A DNA stretch of 18,117 bases. Source: Ichthyophonus hoferi. Its lineage: Eukaryota; Opisthokonta; Ichthyosporea; Ichthyophonida; Ichthyophonidae. Shown here in pieces: positions 9,401-17,888 of this stretch (position 1 is the stretch's first letter; each line of letters opens with the position of its first letter). A model generated the notes under the pieces. It did not search any database. It saw only the letters and a list, made by a program, of their open reading frames with translations, and was not told the DNA's origin. The translations under genes were made by a program, and so were the position numbers. The stretch is taken from positions 17,027 through 35,143 of the forward strand of contig NAOQ01000271.1 of NCBI GenBank assembly GCA_002751075.1. The letters run 5' to 3'.

Positions 9401-12400
9401 AAATAAGCGGGTTTTATGTGTATTTAAAAATTAAATCGTAATTTCTATTGGTGTTTGTTCTTATACTTCTGACATACATATTTGCAAACACACATACACA
9501 TATATAGATATATATAGAAATTCGTGAATGTAGATACAAATGTACGCAAATATTACATAAATATATATACCTACTTACGTGTACTGTTTTATACTATGCA
9601 TATTTATATAGTGTGTAAGCTAAATAAGAAAATTAGATATATTTTACCATTTTCAACAATATAAGTACTAGAGACTATAGGGTATTATATTATATGTTAA
9701 AAGCCATCAACCAAGAACAAATCTCAATAAAGCCAAAGTGCCAATAAAAAACTTGCCTGATACGATTCTGCCTGATCAGGACCTAACAATATGCCGTGGG
9801 ACTCGGCAATACTAAGAGGTAATTGGTTACACCATAACTCCATATCTATATATGGGCAAAGGCATGTGCAGGGAAGGTGTAAGTGAAAATGAACATTATA
9901 CAATAGAATAGAATAGAATAGAATAGAATAGAATAGAATAGAATAGAATAGAATAGAATAGAATACACAATACAATACAATACAATACAATACAATACAA
10001 TACAATACAATACAATACAATACAATGCAATATCACAAAATACAATATAACAAAATATAATATAACATAATATAATATAATATATTATAATACAATATAA
10101 TATAATATAATATAATGCACTACATCATAATAGACTACAATACAATATACCATACTATAATGGTTTATGTGCACAGCAAGAATGTATACTAACATTCATA
10201 ACTAAAGAAAGAGATGGACGAGTAAAATAGTATTAGATAGACCTAACTCATAAATTTAAAAAATTGAAAACATTTGACCCAATGTTATATAGTAATTATA
10301 TATATATGGAAATGTGTATGTGCGGGAATAGGAACCAGAGAGGAAAACCAAAGAAATCAACCAAAATATAACCATACATAGAAAGACAAACCATATGAGC
10401 AACATAGAAACTATACACATATATGTATATATGAAAAAATAACAATATATAGAAACAGGATGGACAGCGGATACACATTGTCACCAATGAAAATGAACAC
10501 ACGCTCTATTAATTATGACTAATAGCCAATCAGCATTTGCTACCCAAATCTAATAGGTGGTAATTTATAAAGTAATACACAGTTGTCCAATCACCAATCA
10601 AAAATAGAAAAATAAGGAAAATGATTGGTGTAATACAATTTTTAAAAAATAAATAGAGAATATTAAAAAATACACCCAACCAAAATCCCAATATTGTTTT
10701 AGCCAGTCACTTACCACCAGTCTCTGTAAGGTATAAGGCCTCCTCTGGATAAAGCCAATAATTACCTAATCAGGGTATATCACAGGTTAGGTATAATAAA
10801 TATATTGTATACTATGATATTGTATTGCACTGTATGGCATCCTATTATACACTATTTTGCCAGCTCATTCTAATATATTCTGTTATATTTTCTTATATTC
10901 CATTCTATTACGCGATATTATATTATCCTACATTATTTTACATTTATATTTTATTCTATACTACTATTATCATATATCCTATTAAACGATTCTTATCCTC
11001 CTTGGCACAATTCTAAATCAATCAGTCTATATTGCTTACAAACCAAACTATGCAACGAGAGAAACTTCATTTCATTCTGCTTAATCACAATTATCCCACA
11101 ACACATTTCATGTAAATAATCAACCTAAACGAATAATATAATATAACATAACATAACACAATATACTACAATATAATATAATATAATATACATATATAAT
11201 ATAACATACATAATATAATATACATATATAATATTATATATATACATGATATAATACGTCAAAATGACATACCTCCCCTGCTATATCCGAATGTTTCTCT
11301 GAGGGGGCCTGCACATCGCGTCACTAATACATCACCCACTATTACGTCACTATTCTGTCGATCTACCACGCCCACTGACAGATTCTTACTAATGCATAGG
11401 TATAGATATATAGGTATAGATAAGCATAAGTATAGGTATACTTGTATGATTGGAATTACAGTCTATAAAAAGGGTTTTAATACCATACATTTGAAAATCA
11501 TAAAATAATTGTTATTGCCGTATGTTATTTTATTTCATTATATTATATTATATTATATTCGACTAGACTATTACATTATATTATCTTACACCACATTATA
11601 TACATCAATATTATAATAAATTAAACCATGGTTTCAATTGCTATAGGTGCTATCAACAATCAACCTCATATACCTATATAAGATATACGAACCAACATAG
11701 ACCTACCATTCATTCCAGGAAATCCTATGAAATATAGATATAGATTATACATAATAACGTAAGTCAAACAGTAAATTACATTACGTTACATCATAGAGTA
11801 TTATAATACTTTATGTTATATTATATAATGCCATTTTATATCATATTATGTCATATTATATTATGTCATATTATATTATCTTATATTACATTATAGTATT
11901 ATATTGTATTGCAATCTATTATTAATCATTAACTTAAACTGCTCAATACCCTCTATCTATATACCAACCCATATTGAGATATAAGCATTTTTATATAATC
12001 CTAGGTAATGGTATAGAATGAAATTGCATGAAGTAGGATATATAATATAATATAATATAATATAACATAGTATAATATAATATAACAATAAAATATAATG
12101 CAATATAATATAATATACTATAATATACTATAACATAACAGTAGATAAATAAGAAAATAAACCTAAATAATATACGCACATCGATTGGCCTATGCCTGCC
12201 CCCACAGCATCTTTCCATTGGTCCCAGTAGTCCGTGACGGCATGCAAGATGTCATCTCCCTTCATGCCACGCTTTGGCAATGACTGATCCTGAGGCTATG
12301 TGGGTGCTTACTAGTAGGTTAATGCAAATATATATATAGATGTAAATATGTATATTATGCATATGTAAATATAGGGGTACATGTAATAGGATATAGAACA

Positions 12401-12959
12401 AGTACATCTGCATACAAATACATATATATACATATACATATACCTATACATATAGATATACATATAGATATATATATAGATATAGATATAGATATGCCTA
12501 TATTTATGCATATATATATATATACATACACATATACAAGACCTATGATGTCTATGACGTCTATGTTATATATGCTGGGCATGAGATACAAGCTCTGCAC
12601 CTATCTCTTCCATCTAGAGTGATAGTGGGATATTGAGAATAGCATGTAAGGGGAGGAAGAAAGTCTTATAGTTAACTCAGAGCATAAAGAGTACAAAGAA
12701 TAAAATATATAGCCCTAGTAATCACTAACTTCGATTACATGCAATAAACAAACATGTTAAACATACATACTTAGACAGAAACATGCACACAAAAATGCAA
12801 GGACGTGAAGTGATATAGATAAAGATATATGTGTAATGGAAAGGGAGAGAGAGCGAGAAGGATGGAGAAGAAGTGAGGTTTTTGAGGGATACTTACTCTC
12901 TTTGCGGAGAACAAGTTGCCACCAATAAAATCATTGTTAGCCACATCATTACTTTCCAT
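6266..12959 (-). CDS. SEN54: tRNA-splicing endonuclease subunit Sen54 (eight exons)
   Basis: This is the structural subunit of the nuclear tRNA-intron endonuclease (Sen2/Sen34/Sen15/Sen54), which excises introns from pre-tRNAs. Sen2 and Sen34 are the catalytic subunits. I assembled it from minus-strand exons 12897-12959, 12176-12289, 11273-11354 (or -11374), 10715-10765, 9757-9845, 8502-8760, 7528-7606 and 6266-6422. Apart from one ambiguous junction (intron 2), the phases join cleanly, for about 297 residues. Family landmarks appear in the right order: SLPKRG (about residue 24), a TFGY/GG turn (about 80), LYPEEALYLTETG (about 91-103), PLS followed by YQVYSYLRRLGYVVRR (about 132-149), an EGAYKQL segment (about 220) like the WREYKQLL of the human protein, and LATVSVGIISFF near the end, matching the last beta-strands. 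Human TSEN54 is 526 aa, so the central linker is much shorter here. The start ATG has a favourable context (ACCATGG). All introns are rich in simple repeats. Confidence 0.93.
6611..6690. repeat. GATTATATTA-type tract in SEN54 intron 7
   Basis: Irregular tandem units of ttagattata and ttagattaac, grading into plain tatta. It lies within the last intron of SEN54, close to its 3' splice site. Confidence 0.8.
7170..7463. repeat. TAA/TAG triplet satellite in SEN54 intron 7
   Basis: About 290 bases of plus-strand triplets, mainly aat/agt/ata with occasional agg, cat and caa units. The transcribed (minus) strand is therefore a U/A/C-rich tract of ATT and ACT triplets. Its period of three creates spurious open frames in several phases (poly-Ile/Tyr) on both strands, which are not genes. 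Confidence 0.95.
7528..7606 (-). CDS. SEN54: SEN54 exon 7 (AYKQL segment)
   Basis: Seventy-nine bases between a GCACAG acceptor and a GTGAGT donor. It encodes GAYKQLRGLGLGDHVGQS then TSSIISM. The phases (1 in, 2 out) fit both neighbours exactly. The AYKQL residues resemble the WREYKQLL that opens the C-terminal part of animal TSEN54. Confidence 0.87.
7765..8424. repeat. Large pentamer satellite (TATAG to TATAC) in SEN54 intron 6
   Basis: About 660 bases. From 7765 to about 7910 the plus strand has A/T/G units (atatagtataggata). From about 7915 to 8424 it switches to A/T/C units (tatac, tacta). The last 125 bases (8300-8424) are essentially pure TACTA, about 25 copies. A block near 7978-8115 recurs at about 8166-8255 with an internal deletion. 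The two halves are partly complementary. Confidence 0.95.
8502..8760 (-). CDS. SEN54: SEN54 exon 6 (YSYLRRLGYVVRR and linker)
   Basis: The longest exon, 259 bases, between a TATCAG acceptor and a GTGAGT donor. It starts with VYSYLRRLGYVVRRAQ, the conserved winged-helix-like end of the Sen54 N-terminal domain. It continues into a polar linker (KEINNNLNDLKIKAKD and on to VQVKEDLTM) without recognisable motifs. It exits in phase 1, and the split codon with exon 7 gives E. Confidence 0.94.
9757..9845 (-). CDS. SEN54: SEN54 exon 5, ending at a GC donor
   Basis: Eighty-nine bases after a TATATAG acceptor. It encodes MELWCNQLPLSIAESHGI then LLGPDQAESYQ. This matches the PLSxxEAYxLL...YQ segment of the family. 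The exon ends CAG followed by GCAAGT, a GC-AG donor that otherwise matches the extended consensus perfectly. Using it in phase 0 joins YQ directly to VYSYLRRLGYVVRR, restoring the conserved motif without a gap. Confidence 0.94.
9902..9965. repeat. AGAAT pentamer array in SEN54 intron 4
   Basis: About 12 perfect copies of atagaa-type pentamer (AGAAT). In the SEN54 transcript this is an (AUUCU)n tract. It is followed directly by the ACAAT array. Confidence 0.96.
9966..10160. repeat. ACAAT pentamer array grading into ATAAT
   Basis: About 12 near-perfect copies of ACAAT (9966-10025), then degenerate ataat/acaat units to about 10160. It seems to have arisen from the same pentamer as the neighbouring AGAAT array by substitution at one position. 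Confidence 0.93.
10715..10765 (-). CDS. SEN54: SEN54 exon 4 (51-nt micro-exon, PEEALYL motif)
   Basis: A 51-base exon between an ATTAG acceptor and a GTAAGT donor. It encodes NYWLYPEEALYLTETG, the most recognisable Sen54 signature (L-x-PEEALYLxExG). It enters in phase 1 and leaves in phase 1, forming G before N and D before MELW across the splice sites. Confidence 0.95.
11130..11250. repeat. ATAAT/ATAAC tract in SEN54 intron 3
   Basis: Pentamer ataat and ataac units, mixed with atatac, end shortly before the 5' splice site side of exon 3 (11273). Confidence 0.85.
11273..11374 (-). CDS. SEN54: SEN54 exon 3 (5' boundary uncertain)
   Basis: Open from 11374 to the GTATGT donor at 11272-11267. 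The core reads SDVIVGDVLVTRCAGPLRET then FGYSRG, which lines up with the beta-strand and conserved GxxxxTMGF-like turn of Sen54 that precedes the PEEALYL motif. The acceptor is either CTGTCAG (exon from 11374, phase 1) or ACAG (exon from 11354, phase 0). The first has the better pyrimidine context and is the first AG encountered. The second pairs with the better donor of exon 2. The 3' end is phase 1 and joins exon 4 to make a glycine codon. Confidence 0.85.
11525..11920. repeat. TATTA and TCATATTA tracts in SEN54 intron 2
   Basis: Two stretches of tatta pentamers (about 11531-11600 and 11805-11912), the second with tcatattatat units. They are opposite in strand bias to the ataat tract at 12040-12130 in the same intron. 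Confidence 0.85.
12035..12135. repeat. ATAAT pentamer tract in SEN54 intron 2
   Basis: Ataat/ataac/atact pentamers lie immediately downstream (gene sense) of exon 2. They are the reverse-complement type of the tract at 11805-11912. Confidence 0.85.
12176..12289 (-). CDS. SEN54: SEN54 exon 2 (SLPKRG segment; 3' boundary uncertain)
   Basis: Follows an acceptor CTCAG at 12294-12290. It encodes DQSLPKRGMKGDD and then a helix-like stretch ending DYWDQWKDAVGAG. SLPKRG corresponds to the conserved N-terminal motif of Sen54 proteins. Two ends fit the reading frame. One is a GTATAT donor after 12176 (phase 0, joins exon 3 starting at 11354). The other is a GC-type donor after 12196 (phase 1, joins exon 3 starting at 11374). 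Both give the same total protein length. Confidence 0.8.
12330..12540. repeat. GATATA/CATATA hexamer region in SEN54 intron 1
   Basis: Alternating tata with gata/cata units (catatatacatatacatata, gatatagatatagatat). Frames across it encode only Tyr/Ile low-complexity peptide and are not genes. Confidence 0.85.
12897..12959 (-). CDS. SEN54: SEN54 exon 1
   Basis: Starts at the ATG at 12959 in ACCATGG context and encodes 21 residues, MESNDVANNDFIGG then NLFSAKR. It ends at a canonical GTAAGT donor (12896-12891) in phase 0. This matches the phase of exon 2, which begins with the codons for DQSLPKRG. No TATA element can be singled out upstream because the region is TTA-repeat rich. Confidence 0.88.
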
Positions 12960-12967
12960 GGTTTGGT

Positions 12968-13245
12968 TATTATTATTATTATTCTTGCTACTATTATTGT
13001 TATTGTTGTTGTTATGAATAGTACCGTATAGTGTTGTTATAAATATATAGTAATTATACTGTATACTATAATATATAGATAGTGCATTTGATATTATTAT
13101 GCAGGATAAATTGATAGTCGGTACAGATTGATAGATACTGATGGGTATTATTACTCTTATTATTATTACTATTGTTATTATTATTTTTAGTTATTATTAT
13201 TACTATTGTTATTATTTTTAGTTATTTTATTATTATTATTATTAC

Positions 13246-13276
<31 letters not shown>

Positions 13277-13288
13277 TATTATTATTAC

Positions 13289-13333
<45 letters not shown>

Positions 13334-13412
13334 TGTTATTGTTATTATTACTATTGTTATTATTTTTAGTTATTTTCTTCTTCTTATCACTATTATTATT
13401 ATTATTATTATA
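12968..13412. repeat. TTA triplet satellite upstream of SEN54
   Basis: TTA/TTG/CTA triplets at 12968-13012 and a long tract at 13147-13412, with units of attatt, actatt and ttgtta. It sits directly upstream of the SEN54 start codon, where the promoter should be. On the plus strand it is the reverse-complement type of the TAA tract in SEN54 intron 7. Confidence 0.95.
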
Positions 13413-13859
13413 TAATTGACTCCTATTATCAATTGTTTAATTAAATTACTAGTGATATTTATGTTATAGTACTAGTAATAATAATAATACTCAGTAATAA
13501 ATAATTCAAATCATCTTTACTATAATAAACTATTATTATTATTTCGCTTATTGCTATAAGTATATTTGTGATTTTCTCTCATTAAAAAAAGTATTGGAAT
13601 AAGTATTATTAAAATATTGCTATTATGTACAAATATTAGTTGCAATTGTTATGAATATGCTATTGTTAATATATATATCTACTATAATAAATCTATAGAT
13701 AACTAGTAATTGCCATAATCACTAGTCTGTTATTAATAATTAATGTTTATAACGATCTGTGTAAGTAGTTCTGATGACTTGTCTACAGATTTCGGGGTCT
13801 GACTGTGTTAAATATATTTCAATATGGCCTAACAGACAGCCTGTAAGGTATAGATCTCT
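13413..13859. other. AT-rich spacer
   Basis: Scattered tta/aat triplets, then a change to more mixed sequence from about 13760. I see no gene. Confidence 0.45.
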
Positions 13860-14370
13860 AGATGGGTTCCTCATATGCCTATTTTTCCACAAATAGGTAA
13901 TTCAATTTGGCAATTTTGGGTGATTAATATTTAAGTTTATGCTATCAATCATATCAAGTAGATTCAATAATTGTGAAGATTGACTACCAGTAAGAATGTA
14001 GCCGATGTCGTGCATATATGAGTTGGGTAAAAGCGTCGTCCAAGTCAGAGTAAATGATAAGGCAAATTTATTCACAGCAAAGAGGATATAAGGACAACTA
14101 TATAAGAATTACCATTAATAAGTAAGGTGGCCTTGCATAGTGAGATGGGGAGCACCCTGAATATAACGATACGAGATATTCACAAGATGTACTACAGAAT
14201 GGTGACCATTGTCATCAAATCATCTGGCTTTCCCTCCTAGTAGTCACTAGGACTGCACTTTCACAGGCCAATCCATGAATCACTACACTTACCATCACTA
14301 AACCTGCTAAGTCTGCTGGCCACAACCTAGATCCTAGAAATATACACTCCATTGCTGTTTAAAATTATTT
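13860..14370 (-). mobile_element. Possible decayed copia RNase H-region fragment
   Basis: On the minus strand, around 14110-13960, the translation PYILFAVNKFALSFT resembles the RPDIxFAVNxLxxF block at the start of copia-family RNase H. The rest of the interval has raised G+C like the neighbouring retroelement but no further part I can name. Its orientation is opposite to the plus-strand fossil that follows, so it may be a separate, older insertion. Badly broken; limits are rough. Confidence 0.4.
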
Positions 14371-16640
14371 AAGACAACGGAAGAGTTATTCAATTACATC
14401 CACCTAAATACCCTCTCTCCCTCAATTATCATTCTAGATGAGGCTATAGCTGAGCAATCAGTCCATCTGGAAGCTTTCAAAATTCTCCAGATAGACGCTA
14501 TGCAGTGTGACAGCCAGAGCAAGAAACTCATGGCTGAGACCTCCACCAACACAGGAACACGTTATGAACAGATCTCAGCTACAATTAGCCAGTACCTAGA
14601 TCAGGTCATCCAATTGCTTCAGGTACTCATAACCAGAGTCTTAGATTTACCAATCAGTTCGTCCAGATAATTAATCATGAGTCATGATCATCAAACGATG
14701 GATATGTTATTAATCATCCAATTAGATCCCCTTTTGAATCCTTTTGTCCAAGCACATTACTCCAATCATGTTTTCATTTTCATTGATCCTTCCTACTCCA
14801 TTGCTGCAGGGGGAAGGAATTCATGCCTCTACCATGTCCAGCACCTTCAGAGGTGCCCAAGGCTAGCCCAGACTACATTTTGGATTTTGATTATTAGAGA
14901 CATTCTCTCTGGTGACCAAAAGACCAGGTGACATATTCCAAGTGCTATTCATTAAGCTGCTACAAATAATCAATATTAGTGAGATCATAACAAACAGTCT
15001 AGATAGGGACAACTGAATAACACTAAAAGGGAAATTATTTGGTAAAAAAATTTACCTGTTGAATGTGGCACTTCCCCTTCCAAAAGGATCGCCATTAATG
15101 ATGGTGGCATAACCTTTTCCAACTTATTTTGAGACCATATTTGAAGAGATGGAGACTACACCCAATGTTCCTCAAACCAGTAACAAGTCTGACGTCTGAC
15201 GCCAAGCCACTGTCAGTTACAATGTGTGACATGGCAGATTAATGCATTTCTCCACTTGCCACCTGCAAACTTCTACTATTTTCAAATCAGCCATTGTCAC
15301 CTGCCTAACAGGATCGCCCATGCAACACCTGAAATATCAACGAAATCGTCAAGGGTGAGTTCTTTTCCTGAAAAGTACGGTCTACCCAGGCACTTGAGTG
15401 CATCTACAGTGACACAGTTGGCCCTCTTTGTTTCTCCCATAATGGATTTAAATTCACTCATGTAGTGATAATCTCCCACATTACACATCTATTTTCCTAA
15501 TAAAGACAAAGGGTGATATCCACCCCAATTTCAAACAATTTGCCATTACCTGAGAAATATCATAAACCTTATTCAAGGTCACCACCTACGTTATAGACCA
15601 AGGACACAAGTACGTTTCCTTCATATTCGCCTCTTTTCTAAAAAAATATTTCTCATAATGCCACCCTGCCTCACACTTCACAGAGCCATAGCTTTTTGGA
15701 ATGGATAAACTGACAGCTTATAACCATGTATCATGTATCGGAGGTCTATGAATCACGGCAATTGTCCCTCATTACTTCGGGAGTTATGCATGAAGAGCAA
15801 GCCCCTTCATGTACAACCTGTTGTTAATAAAGGAAATTGCTGGAAATGCAGTCCCATATAATCTCTGGTTTAAAAATAGGCCAATGGTAGAACATCTTTA
15901 CATTTTCAGTTGGATACCATTAAGATCAACAAGAGGATTTCCACCTAAGGGCTCCTGTGATACATGCCAGGATATACGGAAAATATGCACGGTTGGATCA
16001 TACTTGACTGGAAAATGGTGATAGTTTCATCTGACAGAACATTATTTTCTATAAGAATTACTTCCATGTTAGCATCAAAGAAATAATTCAGGATCAGAGG
16101 ATCTATTTGTGATCAATGATACAACCAGCGTACTTTAAAGAATCATACTGCCACCATGTTAGAAATAAGTAAACAGGTTTATTCCCTATGACATATAGCT
16201 TTGGAATTGAGAGAACACCAAATTAAGGGGTACTTTGATATATACCCTAGCATACTTAGAGTACTGAAAGGCTAGGACATATTTATTATTAGAACAAGGG
16301 GGCAAAGGTAAAGAGCTAGGCCCACAAAGTTGATAAGACTGAAAAAACACAATTCATTGGATCCCCAGTTGTTGGCTAATGACATAAGGAAACTCCCAAG
16401 GAATCCAACAGAGGATCTGTTGTCTTGGGATAGAGATGATCATAATGCCATTCTTTGACGGCTATGCATGACTATGTTGACAAGGGCAAGACTTCAAGTT
16501 GCCCCAACACAAATAAGGACTGCATGGTCTGCCCCTAGCAGTTGCTAGATTGTAGAGTCAAAAGCTGCTGGGCTTGACTTAGGCCGGATGCCTCCCCAAT
16601 GGGTTATCTGGAATGAAAAACCATGTTTTGAAATGACTTA
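14370..16640 (+). mobile_element. Decayed Ty1/copia-type LTR retrotransposon (gag? and integrase parts)
   Basis: The plus strand carries copia-family integrase traces. Around 15350-15470 is a segment with ALECIYSDTVGPL followed by GFKFTHVV, equivalent to the PLELIHSDxxGP...G.KYFxx block. Around 15800-15910 is NAVPYNLWFKNRPMVEHLYI, equivalent to the TPYELWxGKKPxVSHLRxFG block at the integrase end. Upstream, 14390-14660 is an open stretch (EAFKILQIDAMQCDSQSKKL and beyond) that could be gag. Around 16420-16540 is another gag-like patch, which would suggest more than one insertion. The element is broken many times and its ends and terminal repeats were not found. Base composition is less AT-rich than the spacer on both sides. 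It is old and not functional. Confidence 0.7.
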
Positions 16641-16891
16641 TTTTATAGCTGCATGATCACTAGCATTAGCTGGTTCAAACTTAATTGATTATTTTAGATC
16701 GCATTTAGAACCAATCTGAGATGCTCTGTGATTATCTGGTTTAGATTGCACCATCTGTTTTTCCAGATTACATAGGTAATAGTAATTGCTAATAATATTA
16801 ACTGTTTACAGCTATATAAAGAGATACCTAAATTAATTAAATATACCCTTTTTCTAACATAATATAATATAATGCAAAATAATATAACAAT

Positions 16892-16922
<31 letters not shown>

Positions 16923-17618
16923 TATAGTGACAAAGTAACCATTGGATGGTAGATGGACCAAGGAAAGAAAAAATCAGAGCAATTTATAACGACATTAACT
17001 TTTTAATTGGGTTATAATTAATTAAAATTTTCAGAATAAAATTCAATTAATTGGCCCATTCCAAACTATGTTATATATGCTGAGATACATAGCGAGATAG
17101 ATAATATGAAAGAAAGTGATATTTATTTTGCATCAATGATCAAGTTATTACGTATCTATTGGTTTGTGTAAGCGAACGTCTAATTAATCTAGCAATTAAT
17201 TCGAATATATTTTAAGAAATGGAAGTGTAAGCACCATTTGCTTACTTGGTTCATATACATGGTTTAATGAAAATGGCTTAGCCATTTCATCGATTAACCA
17301 TATTGATTGGTACCTAATTCGGCTATTTGCGCCTAATTTATTGTCAATAGCAAATAATAGTAGTTATATAATAACCTTATATAACCACTGGCTCACTGGT
17401 ATGATTCATTGAACCAATAAGAAGGTCTGAACTTAACCACATGGAATTGAGGTGATAATGGCAAGATTGATTTAATGGCCTAGGTCATAGCTGATCAAAT
17501 ATAATTATGATTATAATTGAAACGTTGATATAGTTAGATCAACGGTTAATCTATGATCTTTGCATCCGATCACATATAACATAATATCCACACAGCCATT
17601 CCACACAGTTCAATATAT
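16641..17618. other. AT-rich spacer between retroelement debris and RPB1
   Basis: Contains a short pure AAT array at about 16893-16918 preceded by ataat pentamers, and otherwise no convincing frame on either strand. Confidence 0.5.
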
Positions 17619-17888
17619 AGATTTATTTTTAATTATTTACTTGAATTATTTCAGGTTTATTTTGCTCGCCAGCTTACCAGAAGTCCAGCTACCAAACAGA
17701 ACAAATAACCATAGCCATAACCATAACCAGGCCATAGGTGCTATTGCATCAACATCATCTATAGGGCTTGGACACTATATACTTGCACTTATCCAGCACA
17801 AGGTACAACAGAATATTGCTTACTACCCAATTCACTATATCTTACACTCATACCCGATATGATTGATACCCAATACACAGCCCCGTAT
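17619..17888 (-). promoter_or_regulatory. Likely RPB1 3' untranslated region with candidate poly(A) signals
   Basis: Downstream of the RPB1 stop on the minus strand the sequence has no continuing frame. It contains AATAAA hexamers (plus-strand tttatt at 17656-17661, and another near 17622-17627) roughly 230 to 270 bases after the stop. This is the natural place for the 3' end of the RPB1 transcript. The hexamer is common by chance in DNA this AT-rich, so the exact cleavage point is not established. Confidence 0.4.

Noticed and set aside
9846-10020. N-terminal half of a 98-codon frame (repeated YCIVL/FYSIL units)
   Set aside because: This is the AGAAT/ACAAT satellite in intron 4; only the part from 9845 down to 9757 is SEN54 exon 5.
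9902-10025. CRISPR-like regular repeat
   Set aside because: Units are contiguous pentamers with no spacers; it is a microsatellite in a eukaryotic intron.
12311-12600. Tyr/Ile-rich open frames
   Set aside because: They come from the GATATA/CATATA hexamer region of intron 1.
13172-13415. Open frames of poly-Leu/Ile/Tyr
   Set aside because: Translations of the TTA triplet satellite upstream of SEN54; no motif or splice context.
15297-15488. Minus-strand 63-codon frame opposite the integrase trace
   Set aside because: It is the antisense shadow of the copia integrase remnant on the plus strand.
16610-16690. Possible tRNA gene because of GGTTCAAAC near 16671
   Set aside because: No acceptor stem, anticodon arm or properly spaced A box could be folded around it.
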